A stretch of 64,000 nucleotides of DNA from positions 1 to 64,000 of the forward strand of contig JAZLDG010000053.1 in NCBI GenBank assembly GCA_045614565.1. The letters run 5' to 3'. Shown in pieces: positions 15,771-23,298 of this stretch. Below the pieces are notes generated by a model that saw nothing but the letters and a program-made list of their open reading frames with translations, searched no databases and had not been told where the DNA came from. The stretch comes from Scatosoma sp045614565. Its GTDB lineage: Bacteria > Bacillota > Clostridia > Christensenellales > Borkfalkiaceae. The position numbers were made by a program, and so were the translations under genes. The first letter of the stretch is position 1. Every line of letters starts with the position of its first letter.

Positions 15771-17075
15771 TTATAGTTTTGCAAATATTTTATTAATTTT
15801 ATCGACAATGCGTTTTTGCTCCGCAAGGGGTGGTAAAGGTAATAACATTTTTGACAGCGTTTTTCCGTTACAATTTGGTTGAGCTGTTGCAATAGTACCT
15901 TCACGTAATTGCTCCCAATACAAATAACTCTCCATAAAGTATTTCAAGTATTGTGGAGATAATTCTTTGCTATATCTTGTACGAATTAAGTAGCCTGCAT
16001 AAATTGCGTCTTCGGGAACGGTTGTCACAAGATATGATTTACCTACAGTTCCACCTGTTCTTGCAAAAAGAATATCATTTGCTTTTAATAGATAGGTTGG
16101 TATTTCTTGTTCGGCAATGTCACAATAAGGAACATTGTCCCATAGTACTTCATTATTATGAATATCGCTGATTCGCACCATTTTAATACGACCATTTTCT
16201 TTTGCGGGCGCATTGTAACCATATTGTATTGATTCGGATAATTCACCCCAACGAGTCCATTCCCATCCATTAGGCAAATCAAAAGGAATTTCTTCAGTAA
16301 TATTTACGTCCTTTCCACCAATGTGTTCGTAATAACAGTTATCATCACCTTTGTAGATATAACTTTCTATATATTTTTTGCCTAATTGAGCTTTCTTTTC
16401 GGCACGAATACGTTCTAATAATACACTCGCAGGTTCGTCATTTTCGTCTTGCTCAACTAACTTGCCTTGAATAGCATACTGCAAGATTGACTTCTTTAGC
16501 TTGTCGTAAATTTCGCTATCGAGTTTGGCTGCTTGTTGTTCTAACCTATCATACTCAGACAGTATAGGTGCGAATCCTTTAATTTTCTCAACGATACGTT
16601 CTTGCTCTTTGAGGGGTGGTAATCCGATGATTAAAGATTTGAACAAGTTTTTATTCAAATGTGGTATAGCGGCACCAATTTTATTACCTCTAAAAACATC
16701 TTTATAAAAATCTAAAATAGTATTAAGGTATTGTAAATTAAAATATTTACTTGCACCTAAAATCTTAAAAGTGCTACCCATATATCCTTTGAAAGGAACA
16801 TCAAAAACTTCGCCTGAATTTTCTCCGTCAACAAGAATAACTTTGGTTTCTATGTCGACGATTTTACCTTCGGTTAAATAAGTTAAATCGGTTTTTCCAC
16901 GTAAAGTTTTTGCATCTAAATAAGGGAGTTTTTCCCCAACACTTTTTTTAAGATCGTCTAACCAACATACAGTACAAAGCCTAATATATTCCCACCCATC
17001 AGGCAAATCGAAGTCAATTTCGTCGTCTATATTTTTGACTTCTGAGCCAATCTTCTCATAATGGCAATTATAAAC
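15771..17075 (-). pseudogene. Silent hsdS cassette with two TRDs
   Basis: The minus-strand frame is open from 17075 to the stop at 15771, about 434 codons. It encodes YNCHYEKIGSEVKN, a TRD1, the central constant block SILQYAIQGKLVEQDENDEP, and a second TRD ending LLPLPPLAEQKRIVDKINKI. A stop codon lies immediately upstream (17076-17078 on the minus strand), and the N-terminal constant block, start codon and promoter are all absent. It is therefore silent where it is. Its first 43 bases match hsdS 11626-11668 in opposite orientation, so inversion would attach both of its TRDs to the expressed 5' end. An internal ATG at 17006 exists but lacks a plausible ribosome binding site. Confidence 0.9.
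17029..17071 (-). repeat. hsdS recombination repeat, copy C
   Basis: An inverted copy of 11626-11668, 42 of 43 bases identical, starting 4 bases inside the open frame of the silent cassette. Similarity stops at the cassette's upstream edge, marking the crossover border. Confidence 0.85.
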
Positions 17076-17151
17076 TTAAAAAATAAAAATGTGGCAAAGA
17101 TTAATTAGGGGATGAATGTTGGCATAAAATGTATATATACGATAAAAGAAG

Positions 17152-17180
17152 TTGATTGTTTTGTGTGAATGTGGTATACT
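17152..17180 (+). promoter_or_regulatory. Promoter of the RHH-phosphatase operon
   Basis: TTGATT (17152-17157), 17-bp spacer, TATACT (17175-17180), 35 bases before the small regulator gene. Confidence 0.75.
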
Positions 17181-17215
17181 TATATTAACAAAATCTAAAT
17201 AGGATAGGACAAGTT

Positions 17216-17428
17216 ATGGTTACTCGTAAAGAAGATACGTCGAAAAGAGTGGCAAGACGTAAGTACGAAGAAAAGAATAAAGAATTGCGCAAAGAGAAAA
17301 ACGCGAACTTTCAAACGATGATTCCAAGAGACTTGTTTGAAGAAATCAACGCTTTTTTAACCGAAAAAGGTATGACGAAAGTGGATTTCATCAAAGAAGC
17401 CTATAAAACCATGAAAGGGAACGGCTAA
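17216..17428 (+). CDS. Small basic protein, possible ribbon-helix-helix
   Basis: A 70-residue protein. The first 30 residues are highly charged and basic (TSKRVARRKYEEKNKELRKE). The remainder, FQTMIPRDLFEEINAFLTEK plus GMTKVDFIKEAYKTM, has the strand-helix-helix layout of Arc/MetJ-type DNA-binding proteins (hydrophobic beta strand, then two amphipathic helices). It has its own promoter and ends 1 base before a metallophosphatase gene. It could regulate this small operon. Assignment rests on pattern only, since RHH sequences are short and poorly conserved. Confidence 0.65.
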   Translation: MVTRKEDTSKRVARRKYEEKNKELRKEKNANFQTMIPRDLFEEINAFLTEKGMTKVDFIKEAYKTMKGNG

Positions 17429-17429
17429 G

Positions 17430-18203
17430 ATGAAATATTACGTTGTCGCGGACGTTCACGGTTTTTGCGCGATATTAAAAGACTCGTTAAAAGAAAAAGG
17501 CTTTTTTGACGACGAAGAACCGCACAAGTTGATTGTTTGTGGTGATTTGTTTGATAGGGGCGGCGAAGCTGTTGAAATCCAAAATTTCATATTAGAGTTA
17601 CTAGAAAAAGACGAAGTAATTCTCATAAAGGGTAATCACGAGGAATTGCTTGTGGATATGCTAAATTCTTGGCATAGGGCAAGTTATTTGGAAAGTCATC
17701 ACAATTCCAACGGAACGGTAGATACTGTTTTGCAATTAACGGGTAGTAGGTTGGCGGATTTATATGACAATCCGAGCGACGTCTATTACAAAATGAAAGA
17801 AACGCCGTTTATGCAAAAGATATTGCCCGCAATGGTGGATTATTTTGAAGCGGAAAACCATATTTTCGTTCACGGTTGGATTCCTTGTGAAAGCATAAGA
17901 CAAAATCCTTACGCCGTTACCTATTTTGCTATAGATGATTGGCGAAATGCAAGCGCAAAGCAATGGAGTTCTGCGCGTTGGATAAACGGTATGGATGCGG
18001 CGCACGACGGCGTGATAGACGAGAATAAAACGATTGTGTGTGGGCATTGGCATAGTTCGTATGGGCATAGCAGGTACGAAAGGAAGTGCAGTGAGTTTGG
18101 CGACGACGCAGATTTTTCTCCGTATTACGGAAAGGGAATCGTTGCCATAGATGCTTGTACGGTACGTAGCAAACAGATAAATTGTATTGTAATAGAAGAA
18201 TAA
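17430..18203 (+). CDS. Calcineurin-like metallophosphatase
   Basis: A 257-residue metallophosphoesterase of the serine/threonine protein phosphatase-like group. The dinuclear metal and catalytic motifs are complete: D8-x-H10 in ADVHG, GDLFDRG at 38-44 (D39, D42, R43), GNHEE at 68-72 (N69, H70), the later HGW, and GHWHSSYGH near the C-terminus. It would hydrolyse phosphomonoesters or, as in related ApaH/PrpE enzymes, dinucleoside tetraphosphates; the substrate cannot be told. It is co-transcribed with the preceding small protein. The peroxiredoxin gene begins 16 bases downstream with its own RBS AGAAAGGACGG. Confidence 0.88.
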   Translation: MKYYVVADVHGFCAILKDSLKEKGFFDDEEPHKLIVCGDLFDRGGEAVEIQNFILELLEKDEVILIKGNHEELLVDMLNSWHRASYLESHHNSNGTVDTVLQLTGSRLADLYDNPSDVYYKMKETPFMQKILPAMVDYFEAENHIFVHGWIPCESIRQNPYAVTYFAIDDWRNASAKQWSSARWINGMDAAHDGVIDENKTIVCGHWHSSYGHSRYERKCSEFGDDADFSPYYGKGIVAIDACTVRSKQINCIVIEE

Positions 18204-18219
18204 GAAAGGACGGAAAAGT

Positions 18220-18678
18220 ATGTTAGAAGTTGGAATGAAAGCGCCGGGGTTTACGTTGCCGGATAAAAATGGGAATATGGTTTCGTTGTCCGATTTTCTC
18301 GGAAAGAAAGTGGTTTTGTATTTTTACCCGAAAGACAATACACCCGGTTGCACAAGACAGGCGTGTGCGTTTGCGCTCAAAAATAAGGAAATCGAAAATA
18401 AAAACGCGGTGGTTATCGGTATTAGCAAGGATAGCGTGAATTCACACTTGAATTTTGCGACGAAATATAATTTGCCGTTTGTTTTGCTCTCGGATAGCGA
18501 CCTCTCGGCAATTCAAGCGTACGGCGTTTGGCAAGAGAAGAAGTTATACGGCAAAGTGAGTATGGGCGTTGTAAGAACGACGTTCTTGATTGACGAGCAA
18601 GGCATTATACAGGCGGTTATGCCAAAAGTCAAACCCGACACCAACGCCGACGAAATTTTAGCGTTGTTGGAAGATTGA
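18220..18678 (+). CDS. bcp: Peroxiredoxin, thiol peroxidase Bcp type
   Basis: A 152-residue atypical 2-Cys peroxiredoxin of the BCP/PrxQ class. The active site YFYPKDNTPGCTRQAC contains peroxidatic C44 and resolving C49, five residues apart, as in the alpha2-alpha2 type. It reduces hydroperoxides at the expense of thioredoxin. The full thioredoxin fold is present, including VVIGISKDSV and VRTTFLIDEQGII. Its last 25 coding bases (18652-18676) are repeated perfectly at 22074-22098, beyond the DUF262 and MATE genes, which suggests this 3' end served as an insertion site. Confidence 0.93.
   Translation: MLEVGMKAPGFTLPDKNGNMVSLSDFLGKKVVLYFYPKDNTPGCTRQACAFALKNKEIENKNAVVIGISKDSVNSHLNFATKYNLPFVLLSDSDLSAIQAYGVWQEKKLYGKVSMGVVRTTFLIDEQGIIQAVMPKVKPDTNADEILALLED
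18652..18676 (+). repeat. 25-bp direct repeat, left copy (bcp 3' end)
   Basis: Perfect 25-bp direct repeat shared with 22074-22098. The left copy is the last eight codons of bcp. The two copies bracket the DUF262 and MATE genes. Confidence 0.8.
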
Positions 18679-18711
18679 AAAACAAGGAAATGGATTTAAG
18701 GAGAATTGATT

Positions 18712-20523
18712 ATGCAAAAATATGATATTAATAAATATAGCGTTGAAACAATATTGAGTTGGGTTAAAAATAAAGAAGTAGTTATTCCTGAAATTCAAAG
18801 ACCTTTTGTGTGGAAAGCAAAGCAAGTTAGGGATTTAATTGATTCTTTATATAAAGGATATCCTACTGGCTATCTTATTGTAAGTAGAAGTCATGATGTA
18901 AAACTTAAAGATGGCTCTTTATCAAAAGGACAAAGAATACTTATTGACGGACAACAAAGAGTTACGGCTTTAATGACTTCTATTTTAGGGATTACTGTTT
19001 TAGATGAAGAATATAAAGAAAGAGTCATTAAAATTGCATATAATCCTTTTGCGAAAGAAGATGAAGAAATTTTTGATGTTCAAGACCAATCACACATAAG
19101 AAGTAAAAAATGGATTGAAGATATATCGATTTTCTTCAAATCGGATTTTGATTCTTTTGAGTTTATTGAGAAATATTGCGAAGAAAATCATGAAATCACA
19201 AAAAGGGAAATGAATCAAAAGATTCAATCCATATTAGCAATTAAACAAAAAGATTTGGGTGTTATAGAGTTGTCGGCAGAGTTGGATATAGATACGGTAA
19301 CAGATGTCTTTATTAGGATTAACTCAAAGGGCACAGTGTTGAGTCAAGCAGATTTCGCCATGAGTAAGATTGCGGCTGATAGTAAATTTGGCGGTAATAA
19401 CTTAAGAAAGGCTATCGATTATTTCTGTCATATTGCGATAGAACCGAGTTTTTATCATAAATTAAAAGAAGCCGATCCAGAATTTTTAAGTTCGGATTTT
19501 GGTAAAGAAATGACTTGGTTAAAAGATGACAATTCTTCTATTTACGATCCTTCTTACGAGGATATGTTAAGGGTTTCGTTTATACATATGTTTTCAAGAG
19601 GTAAATTGAAAGATTTAGTTAGTTTGCTTTCTGGTCGTGACTTCTTAACGAGAGACTATAAAGAAGAAATAGCGGAGGATTCTTTTAACAAACTTTCGAC
19701 CGGCATTAAACATTTCATGAGACAATACTATTTTGAGCAATTTATTCTTGCTATCAAAAGTGCAGGATTTGTTAGTTCAAAATTGATTAGTTCTCAAAAT
19801 GCTCTTGATTTTGCTTACGTTGTGTATTTGAAATTAGTAATGTCAAATGAAGTTGATAAAAATGAAATTAAACGCTATGTGGCGAAATGGTTTACCATGT
19901 CCATTTTAACGGGTAGATATAGTGCGTCTCCCGAATCTAAGATGGATTTGGATATTAGAAATATCAATGAAAAGGGCGTTGTGAAATATTTGGAGGAGAT
20001 TGAAAATGCGGAATTGTCAGATGCGTTCTGGTCGTTTGGTTTAGTGCAGAAATTGGATTCTCCAGTTCCGACTGCGCCTGCATTATCAGCTTTCTTTGCC
20101 TCTCAAATTGTTTCTAATAGTAAAGGTTTATTTTCCGCATCATCCTATGTAAGAGATTTGTATGGAGTAAGTGACGTTCATCACATTTTCCCTAAAGCCT
20201 ATTTGCAAAAGGTTGGCGGTCTTGATAATAAATCTATCTATAATCAAGTGGCAAATTATACCTTTTTAGATACGCCTGTAAATATTCAAATTGGAGAAAA
20301 ATCTCCTAACGTTTATTTCAAGACAGCTTATGAATCTGCAATAAACAATCAAACTGTCTATGGTGTTCCTATGACTAAAGAAGAGTTGGATAAAAACTTA
20401 GAGGATAACTGTATTCCGTTAGATATTGTTAACTGGGATTATAATGATTATATTGAAAAATTCTTACCCGAAAGAAGAAAATTGATGGCACAGAGAATTA
20501 AAGAATATTATAACAAGTTGTAA
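18712..20523 (+). CDS. DUF262/GmrSD-like restriction protein
   Basis: A 603-residue protein with an N-terminal DUF262 domain (ParB/Srx-like fold): IPEIQRPFVW at 25-34, GYPTGYLIV at 49-57 and LIDGQQRVTAL at 77-87. A C-terminal HNH-like DUF1524-type segment follows, with VHHIFPKAYLQ near residue 490 and YTFLDTPVNIQIG. This is the GmrSD architecture of type IV restriction enzymes that cut modified phage DNA, fused in one chain; related single proteins act in other defence systems. Start ATG 18712 is preferred over TTG 18706 because AGGAGA ends 7 bases before it. The gene is AT-rich and sits inside the 25-bp direct repeats, suggesting acquisition. Confidence 0.85.
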   Translation: MQKYDINKYSVETILSWVKNKEVVIPEIQRPFVWKAKQVRDLIDSLYKGYPTGYLIVSRSHDVKLKDGSLSKGQRILIDGQQRVTALMTSILGITVLDEEYKERVIKIAYNPFAKEDEEIFDVQDQSHIRSKKWIEDISIFFKSDFDSFEFIEKYCEENHEITKREMNQKIQSILAIKQKDLGVIELSAELDIDTVTDVFIRINSKGTVLSQADFAMSKIAADSKFGGNNLRKAIDYFCHIAIEPSFYHKLKEADPEFLSSDFGKEMTWLKDDNSSIYDPSYEDMLRVSFIHMFSRGKLKDLVSLLSGRDFLTRDYKEEIAEDSFNKLSTGIKHFMRQYYFEQFILAIKSAGFVSSKLISSQNALDFAYVVYLKLVMSNEVDKNEIKRYVAKWFTMSILTGRYSASPESKMDLDIRNINEKGVVKYLEEIENAELSDAFWSFGLVQKLDSPVPTAPALSAFFASQIVSNSKGLFSASSYVRDLYGVSDVHHIFPKAYLQKVGGLDNKSIYNQVANYTFLDTPVNIQIGEKSPNVYFKTAYESAINNQTVYGVPMTKEELDKNLEDNCIPLDIVNWDYNDYIEKFLPERRKLMAQRIKEYYNKL

Positions 20524-20573
20524 TTTTGAAAAATTACGAAAGTATCAATTCTTTTTAAGTTGCAAAAAATTTT

Positions 20574-21899
20574 ATGCTTACAAAAGTTAAAAAATCATTA
20601 AGTAAAATCAATTATAAATTGTTTTTTGCGTTGTTGGTGCTTGGGTTAGTGCCGACGATTTATACGACGGTTCGGGTGTTCTTTTTAGGGCAACTCCCTG
20701 GCGAATATTCCTTTTCGATTGCAGGACAATTATCGTGGGTAAATCTTCTGTACGAGATTTTGAGCGAAGCAATCGTTTTACCGTTGTTCTTCTTTATCGG
20801 TAAAGTTCTAACCGAAAAAACCGAGTTCGCCAACCGCATGAGAACGGGCTTACTCGTTTCCGTCGGCGCGTACACGACGCTTTCCGTTATCATAATTGCG
20901 CTTGCAAAACCGCTACTTTCGTTAATGGCAACCGATAAGGCGATTATCGACGCGTCGGCAACCTACATAAGAATAGAAAGCGTGGCAAGTATATTCTCGC
21001 TTGCGTTCAACTTTATTATGGTTGGTATGGTAACGCTTGGCAAAGAAAAGTACATTTACGCGCTTACAGCGGTAAAACTCGTTTTATGTTTGCTCGTGGA
21101 TACGTTTATGGTTTCCACCTTGCCCGTGTCCTTAAATCTCGGCGTAAACGGGATTGCATTCTCGAATATCATCGTAAATGTAATTCTCGTCGCAACGGCG
21201 TTTATCTTATTAAACAAAGAGGGGATTGCTCTTTTCAAGAAAGAAAAACTCTCTTTCGGTTGGATGAAAGACTTTGCAAAAGTCGGTGGAATATCGGGTT
21301 TGGAATCGTTCGTTAGAAATATCGCCTATATGCTCATGATTGCGCGTATGGTAAATATGGTCGGCGAGCAGGGAACGTATTGGGTGGCGAACAACTTTAT
21401 TTGGGGTTGGTTATTGCTCCCCGTATTGCAATTTGGCGAACTTATCAAGCGTGAAACGGCAACGGACAAAAACGCCGTTAAAAATAACTCGCTTGGATAT
21501 TTCGTTATTACGTTGGAGATTTGCGTTTTGTGGGGTATCACGATTCCGCTTTGGAAACCGTTTATGGCGCACGTTTTGAATTTTAGCGACGTGGATAAAC
21601 TGTTTGAACTCGTTATGGTGTTGCTCGGATTTTATATGCTTTACGCTTTCCAAAACGTATTCGATTCGACGTTCTACGGGCTCGGTAAAACCAACTATAT
21701 GTTGTTTGAATCGGTAGTGACGAATACGATTTATTACGGAATAGCGTTTATTCTTTATCTTTGCGGGGCTTGGCAACCTACGCTTATCGGCATAGCTCTG
21801 CTTTTTGGTATAGGAAATGCGTTTGATGCAATCGTATCGCTCGTGGCGTACGTGTTCTTATTAAAGAAAAAGAAAATCAACGTTTTAGACGTTGAATAA
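20574..21899 (+). CDS. MATE-family efflux transporter
   Basis: A 441-residue integral membrane protein with about 12 hydrophobic segments of the MATE/MOP superfamily. Tell-tale parts are PLFFFIGKVLTE after the second helix, the VGMVTLGKEKYIYALTAVKL segment, NLGVNGIAFSNIIVN and VGGISGLESFVRNIAYMLMI at the domain 2 boundary. It would export cationic drugs or metabolites in exchange for H+ or Na+. No good Shine-Dalgarno precedes the ATG at 20574. Codon use is more GC-rich than in the DUF262 gene just upstream, so the two may have separate origins. A terminator follows. Confidence 0.88.
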   Translation: MLTKVKKSLSKINYKLFFALLVLGLVPTIYTTVRVFFLGQLPGEYSFSIAGQLSWVNLLYEILSEAIVLPLFFFIGKVLTEKTEFANRMRTGLLVSVGAYTTLSVIIIALAKPLLSLMATDKAIIDASATYIRIESVASIFSLAFNFIMVGMVTLGKEKYIYALTAVKLVLCLLVDTFMVSTLPVSLNLGVNGIAFSNIIVNVILVATAFILLNKEGIALFKKEKLSFGWMKDFAKVGGISGLESFVRNIAYMLMIARMVNMVGEQGTYWVANNFIWGWLLLPVLQFGELIKRETATDKNAVKNNSLGYFVITLEICVLWGITIPLWKPFMAHVLNFSDVDKLFELVMVLLGFYMLYAFQNVFDSTFYGLGKTNYMLFESVVTNTIYYGIAFILYLCGAWQPTLIGIALLFGIGNAFDAIVSLVAYVFLLKKKKINVLDVE

Positions 21900-21916
21900 A
21901 AATTTCATACGACAAC

Positions 21917-21970
21917 AAAAATCTTTACTTTTCAGTTCAAAGTGACTTATAGAGTAAAGATTTTTATTTT
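21917..21970 (+). terminator. Terminator after the MATE gene
   Basis: Perfect 13-bp arms, AAAAATCTTTACT and AGTAAAGATTTTT, with a loop of about 23 bases and further T residues. Confidence 0.65.
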
Positions 21971-21990
21971 GAATGAGTATATCAAAACGG

Positions 21991-22020
21991 TTGAAAAAAA
22001 GTGCTAAAAAAAGGTATAAT
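21991..22020 (+). promoter_or_regulatory. Promoter of the nucleotidyltransferase gene
   Basis: TTGAAA (21991-21996), 18-bp spacer, TATAAT (22015-22020). It lies within the segment bracketed by the 25-bp repeats, 105 bases before the gene. Confidence 0.6.
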
Positions 22021-22073
22021 ATAGAAAGGGAAGATTTAACCTTAAAAATACTAGCATTTACGCTAAAAAATAT

Positions 22074-22098
22074 GAAATTTTAGCGTTGTTGGAAGATT
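22074..22098 (+). repeat. 25-bp direct repeat, right copy
   Basis: Perfect copy of the bcp 3' end (18652-18676), here non-coding and ending in a TAA where bcp has TGA. Just upstream, CGCTAAAA (22061-22068) and TTTTAGCG form an inverted repeat that includes the start of this copy. Confidence 0.8.
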
Positions 22099-22124
22099 AA
22101 TAGTGGAGAATATTTTAGAATAAA

Positions 22125-22874
22125 ATGAAAAAATTGATACAAGAAAAATTGAATGAAATCGAACGGCGGGAAAATATAAAGATTTTACATTGCATTGAAT
22201 CGGGGAGTCGTGCGTGGGGATTTGCTTCGCCCGATAGCGATTATGACGTGCGATTTATTTACGTTCGTCCGAAAGAGTTTTATTTGAGATTAGATAAAAC
22301 GCGCGACGTAATTGAGTGGCAGTTGGACGAAACACTTGATATTAATGGTTGGGATATTAAAAAAGCATTGCAACTATTGTATAAATCAAATCCAACGTTG
22401 TTTGAGTGGAATTCTTCGCCGATTATTTATAGAACAACAAAAGAATGGGAAAATATTTCTAAGATTATCAATAATTATTTTGTCGCAAGAGCAGGGCTTT
22501 ACCACTATTTAAGTACGGCAAAAAGCAACTATCGCGAATACTTGAAAGGCGAAATGGTAAGATTGAAAAAGTATTTTTATGTGCTTCGTCCGTTGCTTGC
22601 TTGTAAGTGGATACTTGCGGAAGGAACGCCACCGCCGATGCTTTTCAAAACACTTATGGACAAATATTTAGATGAAGACGTTAAACCTGACGTATTGAAA
22701 TTGCTTGATTTGAAAATGAATACGCCCGAAATTACAGAGGGAAAACGTTTTGATAGAGTAAACGATTACATTGATAAAAATATCGCTCAAATGGAAGAAG
22801 TAATAAAAAATCTTCCCGATAAGCATGAACAAAATTGGGAAGAATTAAATGGAATATTTATCGATTTATTATAA
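22125..22874 (+). CDS. RlaP-type nucleotidyltransferase (PF10127)
   Basis: A 249-residue protein of the DNA polymerase beta-like nucleotidyltransferase superfamily. The G-S motif GSRAWGF at 27-33 and the metal-binding aspartates D39 and D41 in SDYDVRF are intact, followed by WDIKKALQLLYKSNPTLFEW, typical of the RlaP/YcgL family. RlaP proteins are predicted partners in bacterial RNA repair with ligases or methylases, but no such partner is visible here. Some relatives act as toxins or defence effectors. The predicted activity is nucleotide transfer to RNA or protein; substrate unknown. It lies directly right of the 25-bp repeat. Confidence 0.82.
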   Translation: MKKLIQEKLNEIERRENIKILHCIESGSRAWGFASPDSDYDVRFIYVRPKEFYLRLDKTRDVIEWQLDETLDINGWDIKKALQLLYKSNPTLFEWNSSPIIYRTTKEWENISKIINNYFVARAGLYHYLSTAKSNYREYLKGEMVRLKKYFYVLRPLLACKWILAEGTPPPMLFKTLMDKYLDEDVKPDVLKLLDLKMNTPEITEGKRFDRVNDYIDKNIAQMEEVIKNLPDKHEQNWEELNGIFIDLL

Positions 22875-23248
22875 ATAAGAATAATAGATAAGGCACATAG
22901 ATTATGAGTAAAAACGTAGTAAGACTTGCGGTGATAGTGGGCGGCGTTAAGATAGCGATAAATAGCACTTGAAAAATGCTGAAAAAGTCAGGTTTTATAA
23001 GGGATTCACGCATTTTCAAAACTTAAAGGACTGTCAAGACCAGCTACGAAAAATTGGGTGAAAAATCACCAAAAACCTACAGCTACCGCGTTTTGTATAA
23101 ATATACATAATTCGACGAAATATACAATATGTATGCATAGGGCAAGCAAAACGCTCGAAAAAGGGTATAAATATACAACGCCAACTTTTCACTATACACA
23201 CTCCTTCAAGCGAACATTAAAACCCTAGAAACTAATTAATAAAACAAA
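22875..23248. other. Gene-free stretch with degenerate sequence
   Basis: No convincing gene. A short frame from ATG 22904 reads MSKNVVRLAVIVGGVKIAIN then ST and stop (22 residues), with only a weak ribosome binding site; it may be the 5' stump of a lost gene. Directly after it TTGAAAAATGC and GCATTTTCAA form an inverted repeat (about 22969-23024). A 13-base motif GTATAAATATACA occurs twice in direct orientation (23095-23107 and 23165-23177). This looks like mobile-element or recombination debris at the edge of the accessory region. Confidence 0.45.
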
Positions 23249-23272
23249 ATCCCCGCGTGAGAACGCGGGGAT
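23249..23272 (-). terminator. Terminator of hppA
   Basis: A 9-bp perfect GC-rich stem, ATCCCCGCG / CGCGGGGAT, with a 6-base loop, followed on the minus strand by a T-rich tail. Confidence 0.85.
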
Positions 23273-23298
23273 AGTTGTTTGTAGGATAAGTTATTAAA

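Noticed and set aside
15771..17006. The far hsdS cassette as an expressed second specificity gene
   Set aside because: It lacks the constant N-terminal block, a ribosome binding site and a promoter, with a stop codon right at the repeat edge.
22061..22083. The CGCTAAAA/TTTTAGCG inverted repeat as a second binding site for the XRE regulator at 27615
   Set aside because: The arms are in the opposite arrangement to ATTTAGCG-N11-CGCTAAAT and the spacing differs; similarity is likely fortuitous.
18652..22098. Classical phage att sites with an element-borne integrase
   Set aside because: No integrase or transposase gene lies between the 25-bp repeats, so only the repeats themselves are claimed.
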